Shown: positions 10,481 through 22,125 of the stretch, in pieces
How positions within the stretch are numbered: position 1 is the first letter of the stretch
Layout: every line of letters starts with the position of its first letter
From: Hemicordylus capensis
Lineage: Eukaryota > Chordata > Lepidosauria > Squamata > Cordylidae
DNA: 64,000 bases
Direction: 5' to 3'
NCBI RefSeq assembly: GCF_027244095.1
Contig: NC_069662.1
Span: 57,684,001-57,748,000 of the forward strand
The notes under the pieces: generated by a model
Databases searched by the model: none
The model's input: the letters and a program-made list of their open reading frames with translations, nothing else
Told to the model about the DNA's origin: nothing
Made by a program: the position numbers and the translations under genes

Positions 10481-10850
10481 AAAGTCCGATTCAGACATTA
10501 TGTGGTACGAGTGTACAGATGTCTGTACACCTGTACACTTGTTTGTGTGAATGGCTGTGCCTGTGTTTATTTTAAAAGTGAACCTGGATATAGGCCAGGA
10601 TATAGGCCAGAGAACAATTTGTTAAGGGGCAGCTAACAAATAAAGATTATTATTATTATTAGTAGTAGTAGTAATAGTAGTAGTATTTCCTTCAAATCTG
10701 TTCTCTATTATGGTACAGATAGGAAGTGTGCTTCTGTACTGCACTCAGCATAACATGTGAATGACTGTCCTGTGTACAGATCTTTACCTGTGTACATTGT
10801 ACACTCATCGTATGAGTGTTGAACATAACATGTGAATGGGCCTTAAGTGT
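10481..10850 (+). mobile_element. dispersed DNA element 'family B' (MITE-like)
   Basis: Begins GATTCAGACATTATGTGGTAC and ends CATAACATGTGAATGGGCC, which are imperfect inverted ends. The interior is rich in TGTACA/GTACAC words. Related copies lie at 14075-14315, 49871-50108, 55105-55350 and, truncated, at 35545-35650. An ATT/AGT microsatellite interrupts this copy at about 10645-10687. Confidence 0.6.
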
Positions 10851-11129
10851 ATGTGCTTAACTGACTAGATGCTTATTATTAGAGGAGATGGGGAAAGAAA
10901 GCAAGGGATGTTTGGGTTAAGTGGGGGGACATTAAAGTAAGAAGAGCTGGTGAGGACCACTCAGTGGGAAAGGAAGGTGCATAGGAAGGATCACGTCAAT
11001 AGCTCACGTCCTTTCCATGTCTCATATGGATGAAGGTGGGGGGACAAAGGAGATGGGGGTCTCCTTCCTTCAGGGGAAGGGAGCAAATATTCACCCAAAG
11101 CGCTTATGTAACACCAAGGCGGAATTGGG
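10851..11129. other. unassigned sequence
   Basis: No feature recognised. Confidence 0.35.
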
Positions 11130-12440
11130 CTGAATGTCAGTATCCACCCTAACTTACACCCGGAAGCATCCTTGGATAAGCACACCGACATTGCCACTGA
11201 GGGGCCCTCAGATGTGGAGAACCCCTACACAATCCCCAACAGGGCTTCAGATGAGACATCCTTGCGTCATGTCATGCAGGAATCCAAACCATCAGCCTTC
11301 CGGGATCTCCCCACATTCTTTGAATCCCCTGACAGACCCCACCCCCATCCCACCCCTTCTCAGGGGGCAAGGGCACATCCTGGCATGGCCAACAGAGAGC
11401 TGCCACCATCCCTACTGCAGCCCCAAGAGCAACCAGCAGCCCCGCCACCACTGAAAAGGGCCGTGAGCAGGGCTGGTGAGCATGGTGGCCGGTGAGCATC
11501 ATGGCAGCACAGTGTGAGATCACTTGGAGCTCTGCCTTAGTGACTCTTCCCACTGCAGGGCATGGGTCAGCAGGGCAAAGGACCCAGAGCGACTTGGGCG
11601 ATGGTGATGCAGGAGCTCTGTGGGCCAGTTGCAGTGGGCTGCACACTGCCTTCCAGTCCCTCACTGTGCACTGGTGGGGGCAGGAGAGATGGGGAGCCTC
11701 TGGCGCTGGTGGCGTGGACACCTCTTCCCGTGCAGCATGACCCTGGGGGGCTGTGCTGCATGTGGAGGCAATGGACACAGACCACACGTCAGATGAGCTG
11801 CCAGCAGCCACGGCCCAGTAGGTGGATTCTAGGGTTCCTGGGGAGCCAGCCCTCCAGCAAGGCTTCCTGGTCACTGACAATGCAGCCAACACAGCCAGGG
11901 CTGCTACGCATGGTCAACTGGTGCACTTCTGTGGTGTTGTGCACACTTTCCACCGGGCCGTGCAGGATGCGCTTGGCCTCCAGGAGGGAAAGGCCAGGTG
12001 CAATGGGGGCTCCCACCACACAGGCCCTGCTGGGGCTCATAGCCAGCCTCAATGTACACCCTGGGACACCCCCTGGTTCCGGACCTTTGCTGCTCTCTTG
12101 GAAGTGTCACAAGGCTGAGGACTGCAGTGGCTCTTGGGTGCATCGGCATGGCAAACCTCTTGGTTGCATTGGCATGGCATGTCCCATCCGGTCTATTTGA
12201 AGGGGAAAACTGTCACCCTTGACCAGCTGCCCAGGTGGAGACACTACCTGGTGCAATGTGTTAGGCAAGCCAAGGGGAAGAGGCTGGGTTGCAACCAGGA
12301 GGAGGGGGCTGGAGCCCCTAGAGGAGGCGGCTGGGTCGCAACCAGGAGCAAATTCCAACCATAATTGGGGTTGGAAGTTGCCTATTCTGGAAGGACGGGG
12401 GAAATTCCCCTTCAGATACAAATGCCTGCCTCCAATTCAA
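11130..12440 (+). pseudogene. degenerate hAT transposase
   Basis: Pieces in several frames align with the long open transposase at 62121-64000. SGLHTAFQSLTVHWWGQE matches SGMHAAFLALTAHWWGPE. GFLVTDNAANTARAA matches GFIVTDNGANVTAAV, and HTFHRAVQDALGLQE matches QTFHLTVRDALGLKE. Near 12198-12260, LKGKTVTLDQLPRWRHYLVQ matches LKGNAVSANELPRWRGILVE. The RWNS block and everything between about 12060 and 12190 are missing, as is the C-terminal dimerisation domain. Frameshifts are frequent, so this is an old inactive copy. Confidence 0.8.
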
Positions 12441-13110
12441 ACACTTGAAGTGAGCATTAGGAGCTCCCAGGGCCCATATTTCTGAAGGAAATATGAACTG
12501 CAGCAACACCTCTAGATGAAAATCATCTTTTGGTTGTGACAACCCTGCTTTGACTGAACTCCCATATTTTGTTTGCATCTTGATGACAGTTTGAAGCAGC
12601 AGACAATCTGAATGGAATCTTTTAAATCTTTCAGACACACAGATAATCCAGGTACTTGCTTAATCTTTGTTCAATGCACAGTTTTTATTTTTATAGACAA
12701 AATCCACGTACTTTTCTCCAGCAAACATTGATTGAGAAAATCTCATTCATCTCATTCATATACCAGTCATTTGGAACACGGTCTTTAACATGGATAACAT
12801 GTAATAAATAGTTAGTAGCTCAAGTTTCTCTTCTTTGGAGTAAAGACCTGGTAAACTTCTCCAAAAACATGCTAGTGATACTTTCTTTTATGCTCATGTT
12901 CCACTACATTTGTGCTGGCTTCCTGTTTTTAAAAAGAGAAAAAACTCATTTTCTCAAAGAAAATGTTTAATTTTTCCTTCTTTATTTCTCATACTGATAG
13001 CCTGCTCTTCCTCTAAGGACTTCAGTGCAGAATACAGGGTTATTCCACTTTATCCTCACAACAATGCTGCAAGAGAAATTAGACTGAGAGGAAGAGAAAT
13101 TGACCAGGGC
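12441..13110. other. mostly unassigned; antisense CORE-like SINE at 12985-13110
   Basis: 12441-12984 shows nothing I recognise. 12985-13110 (CTCTTCCTCTAAGGACTTCAG, TTATCCTCACAACAATGCTG, TTAGACTGAGAGG) is the same tRNA-derived SINE tail found at 46190-46300. Confidence 0.45.
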
Positions 13111-13224
13111 GCTTTCCAGAGTACACACTACAAAAGTGGCATTACTGTCTGTTAAGTGTGCTTCTGTACTGCCTGTGTTTCGACATTGCAAACCCTGTGC
13201 TGTCACAAAGGTGTCATCTGGAAA

Positions 13225-13572
13225 GCTCCCAGGACATTTTCCAGATTACCCGCTGAACAGCGGTAGTTGACTTCAGCTTGGCAATATTGTTTTGAACTCG
13301 TAAATAGCGGTTGTTGCACAAAACCAACACCAGGGGAGCAGTCTTTTCTAGCTTGCATGAAACTTTTGCATTGGGAAAATACAGCTTTCTATTTACAAGG
13401 TGGTAGCGCTGAATTGCAAAGAGCACACCTGAAAGAAGGCTTTGGAAATGTGGACGGCACCTTGCTGACAGCTCAGGGACTGCGATGTAGAAACCCAGGC
13501 AGTGCGGAAGGACAATTAATGGACATGGAGTGACCCTGTTGTAGTGTCCAGTCTGGAAAGCATCCGGGAGGC
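13225..13572. mobile_element. MITE with about 20-bp inverted ends
   Basis: The left end GCTCCCAGGACATTTTCCAGA pairs with the right end TCTGGAAAGCATCCGGGAGGC. The interior has no protein motif. A second nearby pair (GCTTTCCAGA at about 13111 and TCTGGAAAGC at about 13217) suggests a related element next to it. Confidence 0.55.
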
Positions 13573-14074
13573 TTTTTAGACAGCAGGCCTTACCACGAGG
13601 CTTTCCTGCAAGTTTGGGGCATAACGGATATGCCGATGGAAGAAGAGGAGTTTTAACCCTAGACATAAACCGGGCTAGGTTCCAATACGGAGGAAAACCC
13701 CTGAATGGTGTGTGAAGTGCTCTCTGAAATATTTCAGGCACTTTGGGTTAATCGGGCCGATATGTGGCCGCACACTAACCCTCCCAAAGTGAAGATGCTC
13801 CCGGAAAAAGCTCTTGCTGAAGGTGACTCAGCAAGCAACTTGATAGAGCAGCAACTTAAACCAGGTCGATTTGATCCAGGTTAATCTCACTCTTGCCACT
13901 ATACTGCTGAGGATTCTTGTTCATCCATATCGGTTAACCTTTCATGTATATAATTTCAAACTGTCCTGTGAAGTATTACAGCTGATTCTTCAAAGATGGT
14001 TTTAAATTTAAATACAGAGTAAAAACCCTCACCATATGCAGTCAGGGTGCAGTGCACTAAGCTGCAGAAGCCTA
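13573..14074. other. unassigned, probably old MITE material
   Basis: The words GGGTTAATCGGGCCGATATG and ACTAACCCTCCC look like decayed transposon ends, but I cannot delimit an element. Confidence 0.3.
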
Positions 14075-14315
14075 GAGATGTCTGTACACTCGTACCACAT
14101 GTGTTTGTGTGAATGGCTCTGTACCCACATTCATTTTAAAAGTGAACCTGGGTACAGGCCCCTCCAATGTATACTACAGATAGGAACATACTGCTGTACC
14201 TATGTGCAACATAACATTTGATAGCTGTCCCCGTACAGAGTTGTGACTGCCCTGTGCACCCTGTGCACTCATTGTGCAAGTGCTGAACATAACATGTGAA
14301 TGGGTCTGATGTCAG
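14075..14315 (+). mobile_element. family B element, partial
   Basis: GTCTGTACACTCGTACCACATG, TTTTAAAAGTGAACCTGGGTA and the end CATAACATGTGAATGGG follow the copy at 10481-10850. Confidence 0.6.
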
Positions 14316-14784
14316 AATATGAACGCAGAATGCAGGGTTTTAGTGGATCAGTCCATGAATTATTCACAATCAACAATACTAAATATAACATGGCAGTTAT
14401 CAAAAAGATAAAACACAATTAAACCCTAGACATTTCACTAGAAATAAGATACCTTACTTTGAAATGTAACGTCATGAACAGTAATAAGAAAGTCTGTGGC
14501 TATATCTCTGCATGAATTTAAGAAGCTTTGACTCTAATTTGAACTCTCTTTGGATACGGTGGACTGTGTTTTAGATACGCTTTGTCCTTTCCACACTGAA
14601 GAACTATTTCCTTGTGGATGTTGGTGGGATTGGACTTGGAATATACTTTGTTAATAAAGTATGGGATTCAATCTTATTTTTATGTTTTTTGTCAATTTAT
14701 TTCTAGTGTTTAATTGTGTATGTTTTATGTTTTAAATAACTGTTTTTTATGAAGTATAATTTGTCATAAAAGTGCCAATTTATA
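14316..14784. other. AT-rich unassigned sequence
   Basis: No feature recognised. Confidence 0.35.
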
Positions 14785-14996
14785 TGTATTTAATCCCCAC
14801 TGGTATGTTTCCCAGGCTATGGGAAACATCTGTATCAGGCAGCAGTGATATAGGAAGATGCTGAAAGGCATAATCTCATAGCGAGCGAGAGGTGGCAATC
14901 GTAAACCCCTCCTGTATTCTACCAAAGACCACCTCAGGGCTCTGTGGTCGCCAGGAGCTGGCATCGACCCGATGGCATACATTACATTTATGTATG
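14785..14996 (+). repeat. Sauria-type tRNA SINE
   Basis: GTATGTTTCCCAGGCTATGGGAAACA, then GGAAGATGCTGAAAGGCATAATCTCA, then GTAAACCCCTCCTGTATTCTACC, then GGGCTCTGTGGTCGCCAGGAG, in the order of the squamate tRNA-type SINE. The tRNA-like head is truncated here and retained in the copy at 19691-20686. Confidence 0.75.
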
Positions 14997-15494
14997 TTTT
15001 AGGGGCGTAATTGGCTTCTCTGTGGATCGTTGCTTCATTTTCTGAATCTAGCTAACTCCGTTTGTGCTGTTTGTAAATATATGGCAGTGCCAGGAGTATT
15101 TCCTGCATGCCCAATAGTAGAATGCAGTAGTTCAGGAATTTCGGCCCAGTAATGCAATGAAATGAAGATGCAGAGACAGTCACAAGCTTTGCAGGCTCGC
15201 ACGCATAGCTGGCTCAAAATTCACCAAATACTTTAAAATTGCTTCCCTTGTAAACACAAAATAATCTCAGTGTGTTGAATAGATTTCTCTTGGACTGGAA
15301 TGAAAGCAGAAATATGATGAATTATAGATAGAAAGAAAGGATGACATATTAAGTGGGGTAGTCATATATTTCTGGTAGTAGAATATTGAGACCTATATTG
15401 TTTCAATTGTGTAATGCTTTCTATTGTTTTCTATTTCACAATAATGTAACACATGAAATTAATCAAGCTGACATACACAGCAAGAAATCACCAG
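14997..15494. other. unassigned sequence
   Basis: No feature recognised. Confidence 0.35.
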
Positions 15495-15640
15495 TGCTGT
15501 TGGGAATTCCCTCTGGAAGGAGAAACCCTTATTCATGAGAGCAGAGTGCACAGAGGCACAACACAGCGGAATTTGGTTCGGCTGAGAGTAAAATAACTTG
15601 GAGCCAGTTCATAGTCTAAATGGCTCAAGACTAAAATTGT
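15495..15640 (+). repeat. repeat shared with 43158-43290, possibly LTR-derived
   Basis: TGTTGGGAATTCCCTCTGGA, GCAGAGTGCACAGAGGCACAA, CACAGCGGA and GTAAAATAACTTGGAGCCA recur in the same order at 43158-43290. The TG start and position inside other repeats suit an LTR fragment, but I cannot define both ends. Confidence 0.45.
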
Positions 15641-16149
15641 CCTCACTGTTATTCCGTGGCAGCAGCCACTTAATGGAGGGGTTTTTTCCCTACCCCTCAA
15701 GTTTACGCTCAGGGGAAAGAGGGCTGCTTCCCCCCCCCCCCGTCCTTTCCAACAGGCCGCAGCCCCTGGTGGGGCCCCTTATCTTGATCCCTGCCTCAAC
15801 CCCTGTGGCTATGCTGATCCTCTAGGTCTCAGCTTCACCTTTGACCATGACTCAGTGCTAGACCCATCTAGCAACCGCCCTTCTATTAAAGAGGAGGAAG
15901 TACTGCACCTATTTGGGTTGCTTAGCTTACTATGCTAATTCTTAGGAGGCAACCAATAGGATTTACCAGATGAATTCTAAGCATGGCTAGCACTTGAATG
16001 AGGAGGAAGTACCCTCAGCTAATAGCTGGGGAGAGGAGGCTGTCTCTTGACAGCAAAGGCGAATATCTCCCCTTTGCCTAGCAGAGTTTGCCCTGGTTTG
16101 CCTTAGCCAACTCTCTTCCCTCCCCTAAAGGGGAGGTAGATTACTGTCA
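15641..16149. other. unassigned sequence
   Basis: A C-run at about 15731-15741; otherwise nothing recognised. Confidence 0.35.
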
Positions 16150-16262
16150 ATGGGAGGACTGCAACATGCAGAAGGTCCCAGGCTCAGCCACTGACAGCAT
16201 CCCCCAGTCAATTCTGGAGAATTATTTGGCTCAGTATAAGGCTGCTTCCTATTTATCCCCGC
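16150..16262 (+). repeat. tRNA-type SINE fragment sharing the 5S-SINE tail
   Basis: AGAAGGTCCCAGGCTCAGCC resembles a tRNA B-box region. The end GGCTCAGTATAAGGCTGCTTCCTAT matches the tail used by the 5S-derived SINE copies. Two SINE heads sharing one tail suggests a common LINE partner. Confidence 0.5.
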
Positions 16263-16362
16263 TTCTGAAACGTGGGTGAGCTGCCCAGCTGGTGTGATGC
16301 AGACATGAATATCTGCCAGCAAGGTGGACTTTGGGCATGACACCAACATGGGAGGACCTGAA

Positions 16363-16745
16363 TGACCTCGACCTGGGGTTGGCGACCCTCTCCCCAAACA
16401 AGGGTTGCTGGCGTTTGGGTGAAGCCTCTGCTCCATCACCCACACCACAGGTGACCTGGCGCATAACAGATGCTGTGAGGAGAACCTAGTTGGCATCGAT
16501 CTGGGGTTGGCAGCCCCCTCCCCAAACATTGGGAGCTGGCGTTTGGGCAAAGCCTCCGGCCTCTCACCCACGCCACAGGTGACCTTGGCGCATGACAGAT
16601 CCTGGTTGCAGAACCTTGGTTGGCCTCGACCTGGGGTTGGCAACCCCCTCCCCAAGCACGGGGAGCTGGCATTTGGGTGAAGCCTCTGGCCCCTCACCCA
16701 TGCCACAAGTGACCTGGCGCATAACATATCCCGCGAGGACCAGAG
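16363..16745. repeat. tandem repeat, about 128-130 bp x 3
   Basis: Three consecutive units each contain CTGGGGTTGG (at 16373, 16501 and 16631), then CCCTCCCCAA, then AGCCTCYGSYCC..TCACCCACRCCACA and GTGACCTKGCGCATRACA. Unit differences are mostly substitutions. The repeat alone explains the long minus-strand open frame across it. Confidence 0.88.
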
Positions 16746-16859
16746 GCGTCTGCTCAATGAGCATCTTGATGCGCTACTGTGCTCAGCGGTCAATGAGCAG
16801 GCAGCCAGGCTGCACCTACAACGTGGACCCATGTGCCAGACGGGCCACAGAGGCTACCA

Positions 16860-19220
16860 GACAGGGACAACAGCATGAGGCGGTAAGTCCGGATCCTCGA
16901 CAGGTGAGTGGTATGTGTGGAGATCAATCTACTCCAGCAGCCTCCCATCCCTCCACCAGCCACACTGTGGAGATTATCATGATTTCATCTCCCATAATGC
17001 AGCCCTCTAATGCTGAGCTGCCTGTTCCTGTGCTGCAACCTCTGTGGGAGAAGAGCATTGTATTTATTTGGTGGTCCCCCCTCCCATCTCCTAGACGCCT
17101 GCCCTCCTGGTTAGTCCCTCTATGACTAAGCGAGATAATTTAGATACAGGCCGATTGCAGTGATTCGCTGCAACAGCCGGGAGGCCTGAGGATGCACGTG
17201 GCTGGTGGGTCAGCAGTGGGGCGTGGGGCTCGACTCTCTCTGGCTCCTGAGTCCACCCACTCTGGACCACAAAGAAAGGAGAGGTCTAAGTGGTTCCTCC
17301 CTAGGACTCCCCCGACCTTGCGGGTCCCTTGACGCCGAAATTGATGATGATAAAATTAATAAAGCAGCTTTTCCACTTCTTCACGAGGTGTTACCACCAC
17401 CTCGCGGAGGACATGGACGCACTCGACTCTCTTTAGCCGCAGGGTATCCTGGACGGCCTCACCCCGGTAGGTCGTCGTCCAAGGCTGATGGCACAACTCC
17501 GACAGAAAAGGGCACAGGTAATATAGGGGCCCCGCTCTAAGGCGACCATGGTTCGCCGGACTGGTACCCCTCTCTGTCACGGCCTCAATGCCTCTGCTGC
17601 AACGGCCGGACCTTCTGACCCAAGGGCTGTTGCTTCAGCCAGACTGGGCATGGCTCTACTACATGCCTGGAGTTAACCGCACGCAGTTAGTGAAGAGAGG
17701 GCTATTCCAGGACGGTGCAAGACACAATCTGGGCCACTAGGCGCCAAAGCACCAATAGGAATTACCAGATGATTTGGGCCGTCTTCCTCAGAAAGGCCAC
17801 TTTAGATGGGCTAGGCATAAAAAGTTGAGATATGCTTGGCCAAAGTCCCCCCAAGACACGGCTTTCCCTTCCTGCAGGCAGGCCTGGGCCAGGCTCTGGG
17901 ACCCATTACTCTGAAATAACAGGTCTCAGTCTTAGCTTCGGTCCTGAGCCTGAGGAGAACAGGGAGTATTCAACTCCACCTCCACCTCTCTTGTTTTTTC
18001 GAGGAGCTACCAATATTGCTCTTCCACTGATTCATCTCCTTCCTTCATGGAGCCTCAAAGAGGTACTGAATGCCCTCACATGGGCCCCTTTGAACCAATT
18101 TCATCTATCCCGCTAAAGTATCTATCCGACAAGGTCCTCTCCTAGTGATGATCACTCTGGCACATAGAGTATCGGAATCAGGGGGCGCTCTCGGTTCAAA
18201 GGGAGCTCTGCGTCTTCCAGCCAGATGTGCTGGTCCCTAAGATGTAGGGTCCTTTGACCCTACCTTGGTCAAAATAAATAATTAAATAGATTAACAAACT
18301 CAGTCTTCCAAGCCCATACATTCGCTTGTACGCAGTTGGCATTCCCTGGAGGGTTGCAGGGCCTGACACACCTACATTCAAAGGACCTAAGGCGGTCCGA
18401 GGCCCTCTGCGTGCCCCTCCACGTGACTTCACAGGGCTCTATGGCGCCTAAGATGACCTTAGCTCATTGGACGAGGGCATGCGTCAACACAGCCTAACAA
18501 GCCCCGTCAACCCAGCTTCCATGGGGCATCATAGCACACTCTACCACAGGGCAGCCACCTCGGCGGCTTTCACAGCACAGGCGCTGCTAGGGGAAATATG
18601 CCGGGCATCCACATGGCCCGCCATTTCTCCCTTTCTCAAGCACTACAAAATTGGGGGACGGGTGCTCCAGCAAGTGGTACAGAACTGATCCACTTCCCCA
18701 CTCCCCATGGTAACTTATAACTGCTCTGGTAAGTCCCTTTGTGAGCCGTGACCTCCTACTTCGAGGGAGAAAGAAACATTGGACCTACCGTGAAGGGTTC
18801 TTTCTCCTCTGAAGTAGGAGGTCACACGGCCCACCCGTGGATCAGGGAGTAGTGTGGTGTCAGGCCATGTCTCTCTGCGCCAACCTTTGGGACTAATTGT
18901 TCCGATGCTAACCTTGGAACAACCTCCGTTTCTACCTTGATTAATATCTCAGGGCATCCGTCCTCTATCCTACTCCCTTTGAGTACTAACCTCTAGTTCC
19001 ACAACACTGTGGAGTTCTGCAGCCCAATCATGAAACGCAACAGTCGGAACTAGGGAATCACACCTGAGCATGCTGGGAGAAGGGGGACAGACTTCAGCTA
19101 CTTGAAAAACACCTGAGATTTCCTGTCTATTGGGAGCAAGGAGTGGAAGTCAACCCTTTGTGAGCCGTGACCTCCTACTTCAGAGGAGAAAGAACCCTTC
19201 ACGGTAGCTCCAATGTTTCT
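16860..19220 (+). mobile_element. DIRS-like retrotransposon fossil
   Basis: Old DIRS-order element. A region at about 17540-17730 resembles the segment after RNase H (RPDLLTQGLLLQPDWAW). 18467-18688 resembles the C-terminal part of a tyrosine recombinase (HRAATSAAFTAQALLGEICR, then ASTWPAISPFLKHYKI). Beyond it, GAGCCGTGACCTCCTACTTC occurs at about 18745 and 19163, with an inverted partner at about 18810-18830. This fits the inverted/split-direct repeats typical of DIRS. It is heavily broken with many interruptions, and both boundaries are approximate. Confidence 0.6.
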
Positions 19221-19690
19221 ATTTCCTCTTCCATTCTCTGCCTCTTCCCATTTGGGCACTGTCTTTCCCCCTCACATTTGGGGGCTGGCTTTTTCTATAC
19301 CTGGAACCCTGGTCTCATGCTCAACAGCGACCCAGCTGCCAGGCTCAGTGAAGAGGGCAGAGCCCAGCGGTCATGCCTAGCAGCAACCTCAGCTGCAGGG
19401 CTCAGTGGAGGAGGAGGTCGATGACCCAAGAGAAGGAAGTGGGTAACTGCTCCACCCATATATATTGCCCCCCCCCACAAAGACACACACACAGAGACAG
19501 GAATCAAACATTTGAGATTTTAATGTGAAGTACCCCCCCCCACACACACACACACAAATTAGACTTAAGTGCAAGGCTGCCACAAGAAGTTATTACAAAC
19601 AGAGGGGGAATTTGATAATAAAGCATATAATGTGCACCAAGCACCCAGTCCTAATAGGACTCTAGCAATAGCCCTGCTCAAAAGATGCCA
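19221..19690. other. unassigned; C-runs and CA microsatellites
   Basis: Short poly-C plus (CA)n stretches at about 19470-19495 and 19534-19556. No gene seen. Confidence 0.4.
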
Positions 19691-20686
19691 GAACAAGGAT
19701 GTAAAGGTAAAGTGGACCATCGAGTCTTTGCTAGAATACAGGAGGGGTTTACCATTGCCTCCTCCCGGACACTATGAGACGATGCCTTTCAGCACCTTCC
19801 TATATGGCTGCTGCCCAAAATAGGTGTTTCCCATAGTCTGGGAAACACAGTGGTGTAACTATAGGGGGGCAGGGGGGCACGTGCCCCCGGTGCCACCCCG
19901 CCGGGTCACGTGGGGGGCGCCAAAAAGTGGCTCCCCCCGCCGCCGCCCCTTGAATCGCCTGCCGAGTGTGGCGGCGGGCATGCGGGCGGCAATTCGGCAG
20001 CGGGTCGCCCGCAGAGTAGTGACAGCGGCGGCTGGTGTGGTGGCTGGCCTGGCGGCGATGGGATGGCCAGGCCTCCTCCTCAGTGTATGTAGCGGGCGAG
20101 GCCGAGCGGCGGTGCGGAGTGCAGGCAGCGACGCCGAGCCTGCCTTCTGGCCTGGTGTCGCTTCTGCGCAGGCGCGCCTGGCGCGCCTGCGCAGTTGGGA
20201 CGCTGACGTCTGCGATGTCGGGATGCCGGCGTCGGCGTCCCAACTGCGCAGGCGCACATGCGCAGAAGCGACGCCGGACCAGAAGGCAAGCTCGGCGTTG
20301 CCGCCTGCACTCCGCGCGGCCGCTTGGCCGCGCCCGCTACATACCCTAAGGAGGCCATCCCATCGTCGCCAGGCCAGCCACCACACCACCCACTGCCGCA
20401 CTCGGCGCGGCGGGCAAGCCGCCGCCACCACCACTCCGCGGGTGACGCGCCGCTGCGGCCCGCCACATCACCGCCACTGCCGTCGATCTGCTGCCTGGGC
20501 GGCGCCGGCGGCGGCCTAGGTATGTGGGGGCCGGGGGGCAACGCGGGGGGGCGCCATTTCAGGGCGCTTGCCCTGGGCGCCGTTTCCCCCCGATACGCCA
20601 CTGGGGAAACACACCAGGTGGGATTCGAACCAGCAACCTCTGTCTTGCTAATCAAGTCATTTCTAAGCTGTGCCATTAGGTGCATG
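19691..20686 (-). repeat. Sauria-type tRNA SINE, split by a hAT MITE
   Basis: On minus, 20686-20604 carries the tRNA-like head with a perfect B-box GGTTCGAATCC, then GTGTTTCCC. The body resumes at 19847-19691 (ACTATGGGAAACACC, GGAAGGTGCTGAAAGGCATCG, GGTAAACCCCTCCTGTATTC). The intervening 756 bp is a transposon (see 19848-20603), so the SINE is older than that insertion. Confidence 0.85.
19848..20603. mobile_element. 756-bp GC-rich fold-back hAT MITE
   Basis: Flanked by a perfect 8-bp duplication GGGAAACA (19840-19847 and 20604-20611). The ends are CAGTGGTGTAACTATAGGGG and CCCCGATACGCCACTG. Inner arms pair over long stretches, for example GCGCAGTTGGGACGC and GCGTCCCAACTGCGC, or GTAGCGGGCGAGGC and GCGCCCGCTAC. 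GC content and CpG density are extreme for the window. Long frames on both strands are by-products of GC richness and symmetry. Confidence 0.9.
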
Positions 20687-20819
20687 TACTGGTGATTAAC
20701 TGCTTCAATAGCAATTAATTAATGCTTTCATTTGGGCCTTCCTGAGTCAGCCTGAGCGGGATCTAAAATGAACTGAGCTGACATCAAAAGACATGTGACA
20801 GTGGGCACACACCTTAGAG

Positions 20820-20955
20820 CAGGCCTGCTCAACTTAGGCCCCCCAGCTGTTTTTGGACTACAGCTCCCATAATCCTCAACCACGGTGGCCAATAGCCAGG
20901 GATTATGGGAGTTGTAGGCCAACAGCTTCAGGAGGGCCAAAGTTGAGCAGCCCTG
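20820..20955. mobile_element. 136-bp hAT fold-back MITE, second copy
   Basis: A perfect 8-bp duplication CCTTAGAG (20812-20819 and 20956-20963). The ends are CAGGCCTGCTCAACTT and AAGTTGAGCAGCCCTG. The stem is built on ACTACAGCTCCCATAATCC and GGATTATGGGAGTTGTAGG. Same length as 4506-4641. Confidence 0.9.
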
Positions 20956-20963
20956 CCTTAGAG

Positions 20964-21642
20964 GGAACACTGGCTGTGGGCCCTATGGGCCTGGATCTTT
21001 TAATTATCTAGCAGTGCCCCTACTTCTCTCCAGTATTCACTCTGCATATTTGTCAATAATCTCAATATTCCAAAGACACCACCATAAGCCTGCATTGCTG
21101 CTCCAGAGAAAGCCAGAATTTGGGTAGCACTGTCCCTGGAATATCTCACCACTTGGAGAAGTGGGGAGTGCATGTAATAGAAGATCCACTTTTGAAAAGA
21201 TAACTTGGCTGTTATCGTTATGTGCCCTTCTTTGAGTGGCAGAGCTCATAGATGGGGCTGGGGAGGAGAAGAAACAGAAATCTTGGCATCTCTGCAGACT
21301 TACAACTTTGTTAGCCACAGGCCTGCAGAGATGCAAATGGAATTTGGTGGATGAACATTTCTGTTGGCTCCATCAAAGCTGGATGGAAGCACTGCATATT
21401 TTGGGTCTTCTTTGCTCAAGATGCTCTTCACACCAGTTGTGTCATTATTTATTAGTTATTCTTCCCCTCACGGAAATGTTGCTTTTCAGAAACGGTTCAA
21501 AACTTCCGCTTCTGCAGAAATGATTGCAGGAGATGAATGAGTAAAAGATCATTTTCCAGATAAAATCAATTTAGTAGCCTAGGCAATGTGGCCTTTCAAA
21601 TAATATTTTGACACAGGTCTTGTACCTTGTGTAAATAAAAAA
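20964..21642. other. unassigned sequence
   Basis: No exon or repeat family recognised. Confidence 0.35.
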
Positions 21643-22125
21643 ACCCACACGATTCTAATCTGCATCCTAGGCAAACTAATGCATTGCTAGATTATTTTTG
21701 AGAAGCAGAATAACGAAAGGTAGTCTAAAACATAGGTATCCTTAGGATTTCCCCCCAATTTTAAAACAACAACAACCAGTTTTAATCTCTTTTAAGAGAC
21801 TGGTATAATCAAGTGTATATCAATAAACATGACAGGTGTACATTAAACGGTCAAATGGATGAAATCAATATTTGTCAAGTTTTGAAGTGGAAAGCAAACA
21901 TTGTGATGCTACAAGCAGCACACATCAAAAATATGTAGAAAGACTTCCAAGAAAAGAAAAAGCTAGAACAAGTATCGATGGGTTTTCTGCCATTTCCAAG
22001 GATATACACGATCCTAGTCTGTATTCCAGGCAAACAGATATATTATTTTGAGAAGCAGAATAATTCAGTCAAAGGCAGCCTAAAACATTAGGTATGCTTA
22101 AGATTGTTTTCAATCAAAGTCCCCC
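21643..22125. repeat. direct duplication of about 120 bp, offset about 360 bp
   Basis: 21643-21760 and 22003-22125 share CACGAT.CTA.TCTG.AT.C.AGGCAAAC, TTGAGAAGCAGAATAA and CTAAAACAT.AGGTAT, in the same order and orientation, followed by a C-run in each. Confidence 0.7.

Noticed and set aside
11272-11892. 206-codon minus-strand frame
   Set aside because: Antisense shadow of the degenerate plus-strand hAT coding region.
16125-16832. 235-codon minus-strand frame
   Set aside because: Explained by the 128-130 bp tandem repeat; no motif, and the composition follows the repeat units.
19824-20519. Long Ala/Arg-rich frames on both strands
   Set aside because: GC-rich palindromic MITE; stop codons are rare there by composition, and all frames are equally open.
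20620-20686. Possible tRNA gene (perfect B-box)
   Set aside because: It is the head of a tRNA-type SINE; the body and tail follow and are split by a MITE.
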